Assembly (NCBI RefSeq): GCF_019655055.1
Contig: NZ_BPFA01000003.1
Location: 62,001 to 126,000, forward strand
Direction of reading: 5' to 3'
DNA: 64,000 nt
Source: Shewanella sp. MBTL60-112-B2
Lineage (GTDB): Bacteria > Pseudomonadota > Gammaproteobacteria > Enterobacterales > Shewanellaceae
The translations under genes were made by a program, and so were the position numbers. The notes beneath the pieces are model-generated. The model was not told where the DNA came from, did not search any database, and saw only the letters and a program-made list of their open reading frames with translations. Shown here piece by piece: positions 9,615-18,341 of the stretch (its first letter is position 1; the number at the start of each line of letters is the position of its first letter).

Positions 9615-10325
9615 ATGAAATCATCAATTATCGCGGCCCTTATCTCTGGCCTTATCGCTTCAACTAGCATGCTTGGCACGGCTCAAGCCGCAGATGTCGA
9701 CTTTCCACATTTAAACACTGTCGGCACTAGCCAACTCAAAGTTACCGCCGACATGGCCGAGGTAAATGTTGAAGTGGTGATTAAAGCGAAAACGGCTAAA
9801 GATGCCAAACGTGAGTCTGATAAAGCGGTAGCTAACTTTTTAGCCCGTCTTGAGAAGGCTGGTATCGATAAAGCACTTATTCAAAGCGCCAATATCAATC
9901 TTCAACCTCAGTATCATTATCAGAAAGATAAACCAAATCAACTTATCGGCTATAGCGCTAACCGCCGCATCAAAGTCACGGTCATGGATCTTGCCAAGCT
10001 CAATAACATTCTTGATTCGGCGTTAGAACAAGGGATCAATCGCATCAATAATATCGCGCTTAAATCGAGCAAAGAAGCTGAGTATGTCGAGCAAGCTAGA
10101 ATAGCGGCGATTAAAGATGCCCAGCAAAAAGCTAAAATGTTGGCACAAGGCTTTGGCGAAGAGCTAGATGGAGTATGGGAAATCAGCTATTTTGAGCAGC
10201 GTCCTATTCAGCCAGTGATGCTTAGAATGAACTCTGAAGCTAAAAGTTTCGATGCTGGTCAAAGTTACCAGCAAGGCCAAGTGATGATCCAAGATAGAGT
10301 CGAAGTGACCTATCGCTTAAAATAG
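9615..10325 (+). CDS. periplasmic SIMPL-domain (DUF541) protein
   Basis: A 236-residue exported protein of the SIMPL/DUF541 family, which includes E. coli YggE. The signal peptide spans about residues 1-25, with cleavage after AQA. The mature part has the family pattern: VGTSQLKVTADMAEVNVEV, then SANINLQPQYHYQKD and a GYSANRRIKVTV strand. Some family members are linked to oxidative-stress tolerance, but biochemical function is unclear. A GGAG ribosome binding site lies 8 bp before the ATG. The TAG stop codon is also the first three bases of the first unit of a 13-bp tandem repeat, so unit changes would alter the sequence right after the stop. Confidence 0.88.
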   Translation: MKSSIIAALISGLIASTSMLGTAQAADVDFPHLNTVGTSQLKVTADMAEVNVEVVIKAKTAKDAKRESDKAVANFLARLEKAGIDKALIQSANINLQPQYHYQKDKPNQLIGYSANRRIKVTVMDLAKLNNILDSALEQGINRINNIALKSSKEAEYVEQARIAAIKDAQQKAKMLAQGFGEELDGVWEISYFEQRPIQPVMLRMNSEAKSFDAGQSYQQGQVMIQDRVEVTYRLK

Positions 10326-10426
10326 GCTCTTAAAATAGGCTCTTAAAATAGGCTCTTAAAATAGGCTCTTAAAATAGGCTCTTAAAATAGGCTCTTAAAA
10401 TAGGCTCTTAAAACAAGACCTTAAAA
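10323..10426. repeat. 13-bp minisatellite, 7 perfect copies plus 1 degenerate
   Basis: The unit taggctcttaaaa repeats perfectly from 10323 to 10413, followed by a diverged eighth unit (10414-10426). The array seems to have grown from the last codons of the SIMPL gene, which end in the same cttaaaa. It abuts the terminator of the opposing porin gene. Confidence 0.95.
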
Positions 10427-10434
10427 TAGGCCAA

Positions 10435-10465
10435 ATAAAAAGGCTTACCCCATAGGTAAGCCTTT
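10435..10465 (-). terminator. terminator after the porin gene
   Basis: A perfect 11-bp stem (10439-10449 with 10455-10465), 5-base loop, followed on the minus strand by a T-rich run. Confidence 0.87.
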
Positions 10466-10486
10466 CCTCTGTTCTGGTCTCAAACA

Positions 10487-11653
10487 TTACAGGGTATAAC
10501 GCACTCCTACTGCCACACCGTCATCTTCTGTCAGTGCTTGCCTAGCTTCTAGCCCAGGGGTTGAGCTAGAGAAGTCACTAAAGTCTACTCGCCCCTCTAG
10601 ATAGAATATAACGCTGTTATCCCAAATATAATGTACTCCGGCAAAGGCGAATTGGCGCTTAAACACATCTCCGGGATGAGCTGCTTCGTACTTATCGCCC
10701 GCCTTTAAAATGTTATAAGATGCCAAAATCTTCACATTATTGTCGAATAGATAGGATGCGATTGACTCTAAGCCGACCGCCTCTTGTAAGAAACGACCTA
10801 TGTTGTCTGTATCGTGATATTCGTTGGCGTTAACGTTTGCCGCAAGATAAAGCCCGAAGCTATCCCAGTTGCCCCAACTAGCTCCTACGCCATAGATATA
10901 GTCAGTTTCAGAAATCACCGTCCCTGAAGCCGTTGTTCCCTCAGGCTCACCAATGTTACCGCCAGCGGTCAAGGTCAGCATCTTGGTTGCTTCATAGGTT
11001 AGACCTATTCCGTAAGTATTATCATATTCTGTCATTACCAATCGGTTAGGACTATTGGAGCCATCATCTTCGACTTCTGAAACGCTATTTTTGAGCTGCA
11101 TCTGAATCGCCATGCTAAAATCACCAAAGCGATTACGGTATTGGATGACCTTGTCACCTCGACCGACACCATTAATGGCACCGTCAGATTTATTATAGGT
11201 GTAAGTTCCCGATGCATTACCATCCCAAACAAAGCCATAGTTGGTGTTATACACCACGTCATACCAGGCTCCCCACTGCTTACCTATAGTGATAGAGCCA
11301 TATGCGTCATGGCTGAGTCCCACATAACCAAGACGGTTATTTAGAAAGTCACCGCTTTTAGTTTCAAAGTTACTCTCACTGCTATAAGCGATAGTGCTGT
11401 TACCAAATGGATTGACGCCCCACTCCAACTTTGCATAGGTTGTCCAGTCATTTGACATATCCCGAGTAAAGGCGAAATTTATACGCGAGCTACCGTTAAC
11501 GACCTCAGTCACACCTTGGGTATCGATGACACGGGCATCTACATACCCGCCGATCTGGAATACATTTTTATCATCCTTAAAAACATCTACGGCTGAACAA
11601 GTTGGCGCAATGGCCAATGCGGTAAAGGGCAATATTGCTAGCGCTTTTTTCAT
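10487..11653 (-). CDS. Gram-negative general porin
   Basis: Outer-membrane trimeric porin, about 388 residues. The frame can start at a TTG at 11677, but ATG at 11653 has GGAG 5 bp upstream and gives a proper signal peptide, MKKALAILPFTALAIAP, cleaved near CSA. The mature sequence starts with FQIGGYVDARV and carries typical porin strands: RINFAFTRDMSNDWTTYAKLEWG, NNRLGYVGLSHDAYGSITIGKQWGAWYD and a C-terminal GVRYTL. It ends close to the aromatic or hydrophobic residue expected for BAM recognition. It is monocistronic, with its own terminator. Substrate preference cannot be told. Confidence 0.9.
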   Translation of the reverse strand: MKKALAILPFTALAIAPTCSAVDVFKDDKNVFQIGGYVDARVIDTQGVTEVVNGSSRINFAFTRDMSNDWTTYAKLEWGVNPFGNSTIAYSSESNFETKSGDFLNNRLGYVGLSHDAYGSITIGKQWGAWYDVVYNTNYGFVWDGNASGTYTYNKSDGAINGVGRGDKVIQYRNRFGDFSMAIQMQLKNSVSEVEDDGSNSPNRLVMTEYDNTYGIGLTYEATKMLTLTAGGNIGEPEGTTASGTVISETDYIYGVGASWGNWDSFGLYLAANVNANEYHDTDNIGRFLQEAVGLESIASYLFDNNVKILASYNILKAGDKYEAAHPGDVFKRQFAFAGVHYIWDNSVIFYLEGRVDFSDFSSSTPGLEARQALTEDDGVAVGVRYTL

Positions 11654-11834
11654 GGGATCTCCAACCTTAGTTATCAATTCATCATTCCATTAAGCGAGCA
11701 GCTTAGTAGCGTTCATAAGCTAACAAAATTCATCACTCGCTAAACAAAAAACATAGCAAACAAATGACTGAATACAAGTTTGAAACCGAGGAAAACAATA
11801 AAATGGGCAACTGCAAGCCCCAGTAGAGGCAAGC

Positions 11835-11863
11835 AAAAACCGCCTATTGCGATACTAGGCGGT
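11835..11863 (-). terminator. terminator after the diguanylate cyclase gene
   Basis: An 8-bp stem (11856-11863 with 11839-11846) with a 9-base loop, followed on the minus strand by TTTTT. It lies 14 bp after the stop codon. Confidence 0.83.
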
Positions 11864-11876
11864 GGGGGAATTAGAC

Positions 11877-13766
11877 TTAAGCAAAATGCTCGATGAGATA
11901 GACTTTATTCTTACCTGAGAACTTAGCCTTATAGAGTCCTTTATCGGCCTGATTAACCAGTTCGGTTAACCGAGTTTTGGGGGGCCTTAATGCTGCGACA
12001 CCAATACTTACAGTTAACTCGATAGCCACGTCATCGAATTTAAACGCTTGAGAAGCAATGCCTTCTCGCAAACGCTCAGAGATCAGGATAGCGTCAGCCT
12101 CAGTGACATCAGGCAGCACAATTAAAAATTCTTCGCCGCCAATTCTACCAATCAGATCGCACTCTCTAAGCCAGCGCTCTCCGCGCTTAGCAACGGCTTG
12201 AATCGCTAGATCGCCCACCTGATGACCGTGTTGATCGTTGATGGACTTAAAGTTATCGATATCAAAAATTATCACTGCCAAAGGATGTTGTTTTTTGATT
12301 GCCCTGTCGATCATTCGCTGACCTCGATTAAACACATGGGCGCGATTGGCTATACCCGTTAAGAAATCTGTTTGAGCACTGTGTTTAAAGGCTTTACGGG
12401 ATTGCCATAAAAATAAAATAGTAATCAAAAGTACCGTCGCCACCAAGAAGAAAAGACTCACCCTTAAGTCATAGATCCGCTCTTTATCTGCCACGGCCGC
12501 TAGGCTCAACTCATTAATGGCCAACTTGTTCGCTAGCAGCTGATTCTCAAATTCAGCAAGAGCTGAGTTATGCTCTAATGCCGAGTCGATCACCTCATTA
12601 TCTATGATCAGCTTATTGGTTTCCCGCTCCTTATCAATCACCTCAAATAAGGCGTTTATCGCGGATAAATATTGCTGCTGCTCTAGAGCAATGATGGCAT
12701 CAGCCTTTAGCCTCATACTGCTCATATTCTGAGGGAAAGTGGTATCTTGTTTAAAAATGCGAGCCATGGCCGCCGCTTTTTCTACATCACCAGTACGTAA
12801 ATACGCCTGAGCCAGAAACAAATAACTACTACTAATGAAATATTGTTCGCGGGTGGTCTCTTTTAGCGCGATGGCCTGCTCTAAGTATTCAATCGCACCG
12901 GCATAATTATGGGTGGCTAACTCAACTCGCCCCGCATTTAGGTTAGCGAAGAAACCAAAGTCGTTAAGTTTCTCCCCTTTAATCGCGAGTAAAAACTGCT
13001 GCTCAATATTTTTTCGCGCCTTATCCCAATCCCCCAACTTAACCGCTTCACTGATCATGTTATGCAGCATATTAAACATGTCTTGGGTATCGTCTATTTC
13101 ACGCCAGTTTTGATAGGCTTTCTCAAAGTTCACATAGCCGCGCTTATGTAAACCTACCGTACGGTAGAGTGAACCGGTGGCATTAAAAATCATTGCCTTA
13201 CGGTTATAGTTTGCTTTGTCCTCGGTATCGATTAACAGCATAGCCTCATCGAGCAGTGCAATACCTTGGTGCACATTGGTGACCTTATTAAAACAAAAAG
13301 CATTCTGAGTTAAGCTCTTAGCTAATAGCTCTCTATTGCTTTGCTTCCTCGCAAGCAGCAGCGCTTGCTCTCTATCGCGGCAATAAACTTCGGGATCGTT
13401 GGTCTGTAGGTAGCGTGTAAAAGAGCGCCCTAGATAACTCTCAATGAGTAGTTCAGAACCCATAAGTGGCTCAGCCTGCACAATTGCTCTGTCGTAGCTT
13501 GCAATCGACTGCTCAAGCTGGCGATTACGTGCGTATTGCTTGCCGTAGAGAAAATCTAACTTAGCTTTGTCGTACGCTGTAGAGCTAATAGGCTCTAGTT
13601 GGAATTTGTTGAGCAGTGCCAAGGCATCACTTGGAGATGAGTCAGAAAGCTGTTGCTCTAACTTAAGCAAGGGATCGGCTGCGTGTACCTGATGACTCAT
13701 AGCAGAGGCAAAAATTGCCACCATAAAGAGCGTAATGATCTTTAGCCACTGTTTTGCAATGTACAC
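11877..13766 (-). CDS. TPR-domain diguanylate cyclase (GGDEF)
   Basis: A 629-residue membrane-anchored diguanylate cyclase. It starts with GTG and a signal-like segment (about residues 9-29). Next is a long periplasmic region of helical TPR-like repeats (about 30-400), then a coiled coil, one membrane helix (about 433-453) and a cytoplasmic GGDEF domain (about 460-629). The active site is GGEEF at 543-547. An inhibitory I-site RECD sits exactly five residues before it, so product inhibition by c-di-GMP is expected. DFLTGIANR and a C-terminal ADKGLYKAKFSGKN confirm the family. The periplasmic TPRs probably sense a ligand or partner that is not known. Confidence 0.93.
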   Translation of the reverse strand: MYIAKQWLKIITLFMVAIFASAMSHQVHAADPLLKLEQQLSDSSPSDALALLNKFQLEPISSTAYDKAKLDFLYGKQYARNRQLEQSIASYDRAIVQAEPLMGSELLIESYLGRSFTRYLQTNDPEVYCRDREQALLLARKQSNRELLAKSLTQNAFCFNKVTNVHQGIALLDEAMLLIDTEDKANYNRKAMIFNATGSLYRTVGLHKRGYVNFEKAYQNWREIDDTQDMFNMLHNMISEAVKLGDWDKARKNIEQQFLLAIKGEKLNDFGFFANLNAGRVELATHNYAGAIEYLEQAIALKETTREQYFISSSYLFLAQAYLRTGDVEKAAAMARIFKQDTTFPQNMSSMRLKADAIIALEQQQYLSAINALFEVIDKERETNKLIIDNEVIDSALEHNSALAEFENQLLANKLAINELSLAAVADKERIYDLRVSLFFLVATVLLITILFLWQSRKAFKHSAQTDFLTGIANRAHVFNRGQRMIDRAIKKQHPLAVIIFDIDNFKSINDQHGHQVGDLAIQAVAKRGERWLRECDLIGRIGGEEFLIVLPDVTEADAILISERLREGIASQAFKFDDVAIELTVSIGVAALRPPKTRLTELVNQADKGLYKAKFSGKNKVYLIEHFA

Positions 13767-14164
13767 CCGAAATCCAGTTTATTTACAATCGACACCAATA
13801 AGCTTAACACATTGAATTAACAGATTTACAGAGCTGATTTTCACAGATGATTCCATGGCGAATATGATTGAAGCCAACCAGAAAAAACCCAACTAAAGTG
13901 CTAGATTTTGTAGCAAAAATAGCGAAAAGCCACAAACTGTCGCCCAAATTAAAGCATAACAGGCTAGTCAGTAAAGCCTGCCTGTAAACCAGCATACTTG
14001 CCGCTACCGCTAATCCGCCCGCCTATAGCGGTGCAGCGCTTCGCCATATATTTAGCCACCACTCTGTTTGTTCAGCAATTGACTAAGGATATGTTATTGC
14101 ATCTAAGTGAAATAGAAACAGTGCTAGCTAACAGAGTTAAATAGCACTATTACGTGGCGGGAGC
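13767..14164. other. intergenic region without a supported gene
   Basis: A 63-codon frame on the minus strand lacks a ribosome binding site and recognisable features and is not annotated. The region probably holds the promoter of the diguanylate cyclase gene. Confidence 0.4.
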
Positions 14165-14689
14165 TTATATCTCATCAAGCATTTTCGGCTCAAATTGCTC
14201 AGCCGAAGCCGTTAAACCCAGCGCCGCGACTTTGTCATTTAGCTGCGCCAGATCTTGCTCCACCGTCGATATCGTGAGTGTGTTGTTATCCAGAGTGTAG
14301 ACCTGCTTAAGGCTGGCAAAGTAGAAGCTCAAGATAATAAACGCATTGAGCTCTTCATTATCTGCAGCTAGCTTTATCTTGGCCAGTTTACGGTAGATCT
14401 GGTTATGCAGCTGCTTTAAGCGCCACACATAATACACCTCGCGCATATATGGCTTATGCTTTTGACTGTTCAATACCGCGCTACACACCGCCAGAGCAAG
14501 CACGACACCGATAACATTGAGGTGAAAGTTACCGGTTGATTCACCACTAACACTTACTGGCGCACCAAAGAAGTGAATTAAGATTGTGCCAAAGACCAGT
14601 GCCAAAATAGCCAGGCTAGCCACAAAGCCCATGATCACCCTATTGGTATTCTGCCTATAGGTCGCTTTATCAATATCCATCAATTGCAT
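14165..14689 (-). CDS. DUF3087 family membrane protein
   Basis: An inner-membrane protein of unknown function, about 174 residues. The frame extends upstream, but the Met at 14689 (MQLMDIDKATYRQNTNRV) begins the region conserved in DUF3087 proteins and has a purine-rich AAGAAAGAGAG upstream. Two membrane helices are visible (about residues 18-40 and 50-70), followed by a cytoplasmic part with HKPYMREVYYVWRLKQLHNQIYRKL. Its upstream region abuts the metT control region on the other strand. Function unknown. Confidence 0.75.
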   Translation of the reverse strand: MQLMDIDKATYRQNTNRVIMGFVASLAILALVFGTILIHFFGAPVSVSGESTGNFHLNVIGVVLALAVCSAVLNSQKHKPYMREVYYVWRLKQLHNQIYRKLAKIKLAADNEELNAFIILSFYFASLKQVYTLDNNTLTISTVEQDLAQLNDKVAALGLTASAEQFEPKMLDEI

Positions 14690-14941
14690 GCTAACTCTCT
14701 TTCTTATCAAGTCGGTATTTATTCGGGTTACTTTTATGGTTTGCTCGGCAACAAGCGCCAATGGGCTCAAGCTTACCACTTATCGATAAACCCGAGATGA
14801 AATATCAGCAGTACAACCACTCGAATTGATTTGTATTTCGCACTTATATCTTGGCAACTTAAGCTAAACCTTAAATAGTGACTACTAAGCCAACCGAGTT
14901 CACAGTTTTTGGTAAACTCCAGATTAGCAGTAAAAACATCT

Positions 14942-14965
14942 AGACGTCTAAATTGACAGACGTCT
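14942..14965 (+). promoter_or_regulatory. MetJ operator (met boxes)
   Basis: Two perfect AGACGTCT met boxes at 14942-14949 and 14958-14965 are separated by exactly one 8-bp box length, so they lie on the same helical face as in MetJ arrays. A third, 6/8-matching box (AAACATCT) adjoins at 14934-14941. MetJ with S-adenosylmethionine represses methionine genes by binding such tandem boxes. The array overlaps the -35 element of the promoter in front of the NhaC-family transporter. Confidence 0.9.
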
Positions 14966-14981
14966 TTCAATCTCATATCCT
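14953..14981 (+). promoter_or_regulatory. sigma70-type promoter for the NhaC-family transporter
   Basis: A perfect -35 TTGACA (14953-14958), 17-bp spacer and -10 TATCCT (14976-14981). The -35 lies inside the met-box array, so MetJ binding should block RNA polymerase. Confidence 0.75.
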
Positions 14982-15053
14982 CTCAACTATTGAGATGTAC
15001 CATTCTATGATTTAGCGGCAGCTAATAAGTAGTTTGTTCCAGCTAGGAGGGCG

Positions 15054-15116
15054 ATGGGAACAATGGTTCAAAGACTGATTGAAGATAAGAGAGATAACAT
15101 TGACAACTTCCAGTAA
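15054..15116 (+). CDS. possible 20-codon upstream ORF overlapping the transporter start
   Basis: ATG at 15054 (a second in-frame ATG is at 15063) opens a 20-codon frame ending with TAA at 15114-15116, past the TTG start of the transporter in another frame. A strong AGGAGGG lies at 15045-15051, 3 bp before the first ATG and about 12 bp before the second. The transporter frame has a stop at 15076-15078 and so cannot use this site. It may be a leader that couples translation, or the site may be fortuitous. No homologue is recognised. Confidence 0.35.
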   Translation: MGTMVQRLIEDKRDNIDNFQ

Positions 15117-16452
15117 TGCCCCAGAAGCCCAAAGCGCAGCCGCTACTACGGCGCCATCATTTTTAGCCCTAACGCCGCTATTTCTATTTCTAGCCCTATT
15201 TATTGGTGCAGGCGTTTACTTTCAAAGCCAAGGTGTAGACTTTGCCTTTTATCAATTACCAAGCGTAGTGGCGATTCTACCCGCCATTATCTTTGCAATT
15301 TTGATTTCAAAGCAAAAGCTTAACCAATCAATAGAAACCTTTTTAAACGGTATTGGCCACTCAAATATCATCGCTATGTGTATGATTTATTTGTTAGCCG
15401 GTGCCTTTGCTGCCGTAGCAAAAGCGACAGGTGGTGTTGATGCTACCGTTGCACTAGGCTTATCGTTAGTGCCTTCAAACCTATTGCTACCGGGCTTTTT
15501 CGTGATAGCCGCCTTTATTGCAACCGCAATGGGTACCTCAATGGGTACGATTGCCGCAGTCGCGCCAATTGCACTGGGTGTAGCTAACGAAGCACAAATC
15601 GACTTGGCCATTATGGCGGGCGCAGTGATATCAGGTGCACTATTTGGTGATAACTTATCGATTATCTCTGATACCACCATTGCCGCAACTCGTACTCAAG
15701 GCTGTGAGATGAAAGACAAGTTCAGAGAAAACCTGATCTTCGCCATCCCAGCATCAATCATTACCTTAGTGATTTTCACTTTAGCAGGCCAAGGCCAAGC
15801 TGATGTAGCAGCGCAAGAGATCGACTTTGTTAAAGTGATTCCTTACCTAACCATTTTGTTCTTGGCAGTTGCTGGTCTTAACGTATTCGTAGTGCTAACC
15901 ATAGGTATATTATTGGCGGGTATTACCGGCATCGCCACCATGGATTACGGCGTGATCCAATTCGGTAAAGACATCTATGCCGGTTTTGGTAGCATGCAAG
16001 AAATCTTTATCCTGTCTATGCTAGTCGGTGGTTTAGCGGCGCTAATGCAGCAGCAAGGTGGTCTAGCATTTGTTAGCCAGCAGATTGAAAAACTGATTAC
16101 ACGTTTTTCTAAAGCCAAAGGCGAAGCATCATGCCGCGCATCAGAACTTGGCATGGCTGGTATTGTTGCGGCAACTAACACCTGTGTGGCAAACAACACG
16201 GTATCGATTGTAGTTACTGGTGACATTGCAAAAGATCTTGCCCAAAAGCACGGCGTCACGCCAAAGCGTGCAGCCAGCATATTAGATATTTTCTCTTGTA
16301 TCATTCAGGGTCTTATTCCATACGGCGCCCAGGCACTACTAGTGGCTTCAACTTTTAGCCTATCGCCATTAGATGTTGTCACTCACGCTTGGTACTGCAT
16401 GATTTTAGCGGTTGTAGCCGTTGCGATAGTCATCTTCCGTAAGCGTAAGTAG
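15100..16452 (+). CDS. metT: NhaC-family transporter, candidate methionine transporter MetT
   Basis: Inner-membrane secondary transporter of the NhaC Na+/H+ antiporter family, about 450 residues with roughly eleven hydrophobic segments. Conserved stretches include AMGTSMGTIAAVAP, SGALFGDNLSIISDTTIAATRTQGC and a C-terminal AATNTCVANNTVSIVVTGDIA. TTG at 15100 has AAGAGAG 6 bp upstream and is preferred over the TTG at 15079. Sequence alone says NhaC family. The MetJ operator over its promoter points to methionine uptake, as proposed for the MetT group by comparative genomics of methionine regulons in gammaproteobacteria. The substrate is therefore an inference. Confidence 0.85.
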   Translation: MTTSSNAPEAQSAAATTAPSFLALTPLFLFLALFIGAGVYFQSQGVDFAFYQLPSVVAILPAIIFAILISKQKLNQSIETFLNGIGHSNIIAMCMIYLLAGAFAAVAKATGGVDATVALGLSLVPSNLLLPGFFVIAAFIATAMGTSMGTIAAVAPIALGVANEAQIDLAIMAGAVISGALFGDNLSIISDTTIAATRTQGCEMKDKFRENLIFAIPASIITLVIFTLAGQGQADVAAQEIDFVKVIPYLTILFLAVAGLNVFVVLTIGILLAGITGIATMDYGVIQFGKDIYAGFGSMQEIFILSMLVGGLAALMQQQGGLAFVSQQIEKLITRFSKAKGEASCRASELGMAGIVAATNTCVANNTVSIVVTGDIAKDLAQKHGVTPKRAASILDIFSCIIQGLIPYGAQALLVASTFSLSPLDVVTHAWYCMILAVVAVAIVIFRKRK

Positions 16453-16524
16453 CTCGTAAACAGTTAGCCCATTTAATACTTTTTTGGTATAAAAGTGAGT
16501 TCTAACTAAGCGCATTCTATAATC

Positions 16525-16556
16525 AAGGAGTACATCTATATGTACTCCTTTTTTTT
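16525..16556 (+). terminator. terminator after metT
   Basis: A perfect 10-bp stem (16525-16534 with 16541-16550), 6-base loop and eight T's. An in-frame ATG of the next gene (16540) lies in the hairpin, which argues against that ATG as a start. Confidence 0.92.
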
Positions 16557-16590
16557 GGGAAAATTAACCATAACAGGGATAGAAGCCAAC

Positions 16591-17304
16591 ATGGACGATA
16601 AATTGCGGGAACAATCAATGCAGTATGATCTGCACCGCTTAGTGGTAATGTTGATTTTTCTCGGGGCCATCATAGCTGCAATAGGTGTGTCTATATCTGT
16701 CTGGTTTGAATATCAAAAGATAGGCTTTGACGTTATAAACAAGCGAGCAGACTTGCTCGGTGATTACACTTACACCCGCTACGCCTACATTTACAACATG
16801 TCTCTGATGGTAGCCGGATTATGCATCCTGCTATCCATGATTACTTTATTCTTATTAAAATTAGGCAATTTTAGCCATTACTTATCATGCATAGGGATTT
16901 GGGTCGGCGCTTGCGTGGTGCTAATGGGAATATTCCCTATAAACTATTTAGACACTCACCGTCTGGTATCAACCTGCTTCTTAGTGGGTACCGTTGTGAT
17001 GTATTTTCTTTGTATCACCGATAAGTTTAATCATCATTCAGCCTGTAGCTGGCCTGTATTTTTTATTAGCGTTTTAGGCTTTATTACATCATCGGCACTG
17101 GTTTTTCAGTTAAACTGGCATACCTTGGACTTTGACCCATGCGACAAACATTTTCCCCAGGCTAATTACTGCTGGGTGGCAATTACTCTCTGGGCACAAA
17201 CCAATATTGTGATGCTCTGGTGCCTTGCTCATGCTTGGAGCATACGCCAAATGGCTATCAATAATTATCGTGAACTCACACAGCAATATTTAGCTAAAGA
17301 ATAA
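16591..17304 (+). CDS. multi-pass membrane protein of unknown function
   Basis: About 237 residues with six to seven hydrophobic helices. The frame is open from ATG 16540, but that codon sits inside the metT terminator hairpin. ATG 16591 (MDDKLREQ) is chosen; ATG 16618 is a further option. Features include an IFPINYLDTHRLVSTCFLVGT segment between helices and a Cys/His-bearing periplasmic loop (DPCDKHFPQANYCW). The helix layout is loosely like DUF998 proteins, but the match is weak. It ends 13 bp before a pseudouridine synthase gene, so the two are probably cotranscribed. Confidence 0.65.
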   Translation: MDDKLREQSMQYDLHRLVVMLIFLGAIIAAIGVSISVWFEYQKIGFDVINKRADLLGDYTYTRYAYIYNMSLMVAGLCILLSMITLFLLKLGNFSHYLSCIGIWVGACVVLMGIFPINYLDTHRLVSTCFLVGTVVMYFLCITDKFNHHSACSWPVFFISVLGFITSSALVFQLNWHTLDFDPCDKHFPQANYCWVAITLWAQTNIVMLWCLAHAWSIRQMAINNYRELTQQYLAKE

Positions 17305-17317
17305 TTATCCCAAATTC

Positions 17318-18055
17318 ATGAGACTTGCAAAATACCTTGCCTTAACCGGCTGTTGTTCCCGCCGCGCCGCCACTCGTTTAATCAGAGATGGTCAAGTTCG
17401 TATCGATGATCGACTCGCTAATCACGTAGACAGTGTGACCCTAATCGACACCCCCGACGGTCAGCGCTGCGCCGAGCAGATCTATGTTAACGATGAGCCA
17501 ATTAGTGCTGTTGAAGCTAAAGCCTATTGGCTGTTTAATAAAGCGGTCGGCACCGACAGTCGTCTGCTAGCGCATCTGCCAAACAGCTTATTGCACCTGT
17601 TGCCCGAGTCACCACGTCTCTACCCTGTCGGCCGTCTGGATAAAGACAGCCGTGGTCTGTTGATTTTAACCAACGATGGTGAGTTAACTCATAAGCTAAT
17701 GCACCCAGATTTTGGTCATGCTAAAACTTACCATGTGCAAGTTGACCGGGCTTTTGATGATGCTTTTCTTGCCTGCATGGCCGCTGGGGTGAGCTATAAA
17801 GATGTCACGACTTTGCCTTGTGTGATGAGCCGTTTAGGTTCTGATAAGTATGAGATTACCTTGACTCAAGGGCTGAATCGGCAAATACGCCGTATGTCAC
17901 AGGCTTTGGGGTTTAAGGTTATCGACCTTAAACGGCTGTCGATTCAGAGTTTGCAGTTAGGGGATTTGCCAGAGGGTTCTATGAGACCTTTGAGTTCCGC
18001 AGAGTTAACTGATTTGCTGAATTCTGTTGCTTGTCCAGAAAGTAGCGCTGATTGA
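17318..18055 (+). CDS. RsuA/RluF-family rRNA pseudouridine synthase
   Basis: Converts a uridine in rRNA to pseudouridine; 245 residues. An N-terminal S4 RNA-binding domain (about 1-60, RLAKYLALTGCCSRRAATRLIRDGQVRID) precedes the catalytic domain with VGRLDKDSRGLLILTNDG, where the Asp of RLDKDS is the catalytic residue. QGLNRQIRRMSQALGF is the conserved C-terminal motif. The target position (16S U516 for RsuA, 23S U2604 for RluF) cannot be decided; the overall pattern looks closer to RluF. It follows the membrane protein gene by 13 bp. Confidence 0.88.
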   Translation: MRLAKYLALTGCCSRRAATRLIRDGQVRIDDRLANHVDSVTLIDTPDGQRCAEQIYVNDEPISAVEAKAYWLFNKAVGTDSRLLAHLPNSLLHLLPESPRLYPVGRLDKDSRGLLILTNDGELTHKLMHPDFGHAKTYHVQVDRAFDDAFLACMAAGVSYKDVTTLPCVMSRLGSDKYEITLTQGLNRQIRRMSQALGFKVIDLKRLSIQSLQLGDLPEGSMRPLSSAELTDLLNSVACPESSAD

Positions 18056-18341
18056 TTTAGCCTTATCGGCTAAGAGATGTGCTTTGCCACATATCAGGCT
18101 AAGCCTGAGCATAGGTCGCAAAGACTCTAAATATTTTTGACTGAGAGTGGCATCCAACAATAGTGGTTCCAATGGCCTGCGGCCGGCGTATGTGCAGACA
18201 CTTCTGAGACTCGCTGCAAGCACATCCCTGTGAGCTCAACGAAAACATCCATGTTTTCGACGGTCTCAGCCCTATCTACACCAAGTTGGAACAGCACACT
18301 CTTTAATGTTTAGAGTTGCAGCTAAAGCCCTAACTAGCTTT
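18056..18341. repeat. non-coding, probable degenerate interspersed repeat
   Basis: No supported gene. It contains a perfect hairpin CGAAAACAT-CC-ATGTTTTCG at 18239-18258, within phrases of the type found as dispersed intergenic repeats in related genomes (from memory, not searched). Frames here look non-protein-like. Confidence 0.45.

Noticed and set aside
13804..13995. 63-codon minus-strand frame
   Set aside because: No ribosome binding site and no recognisable feature; probably chance in the promoter region.
14773..14976. 67-codon minus-strand frame over the MetJ operator region
   Set aside because: It overlaps a well-defined operator and promoter on the other strand and has no start signal.
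16540..16590. Upstream ATG (MYSFFLG...) as start of the membrane protein
   Set aside because: It lies within the metT terminator hairpin and lacks a ribosome binding site; ATG 16591 is preferred.
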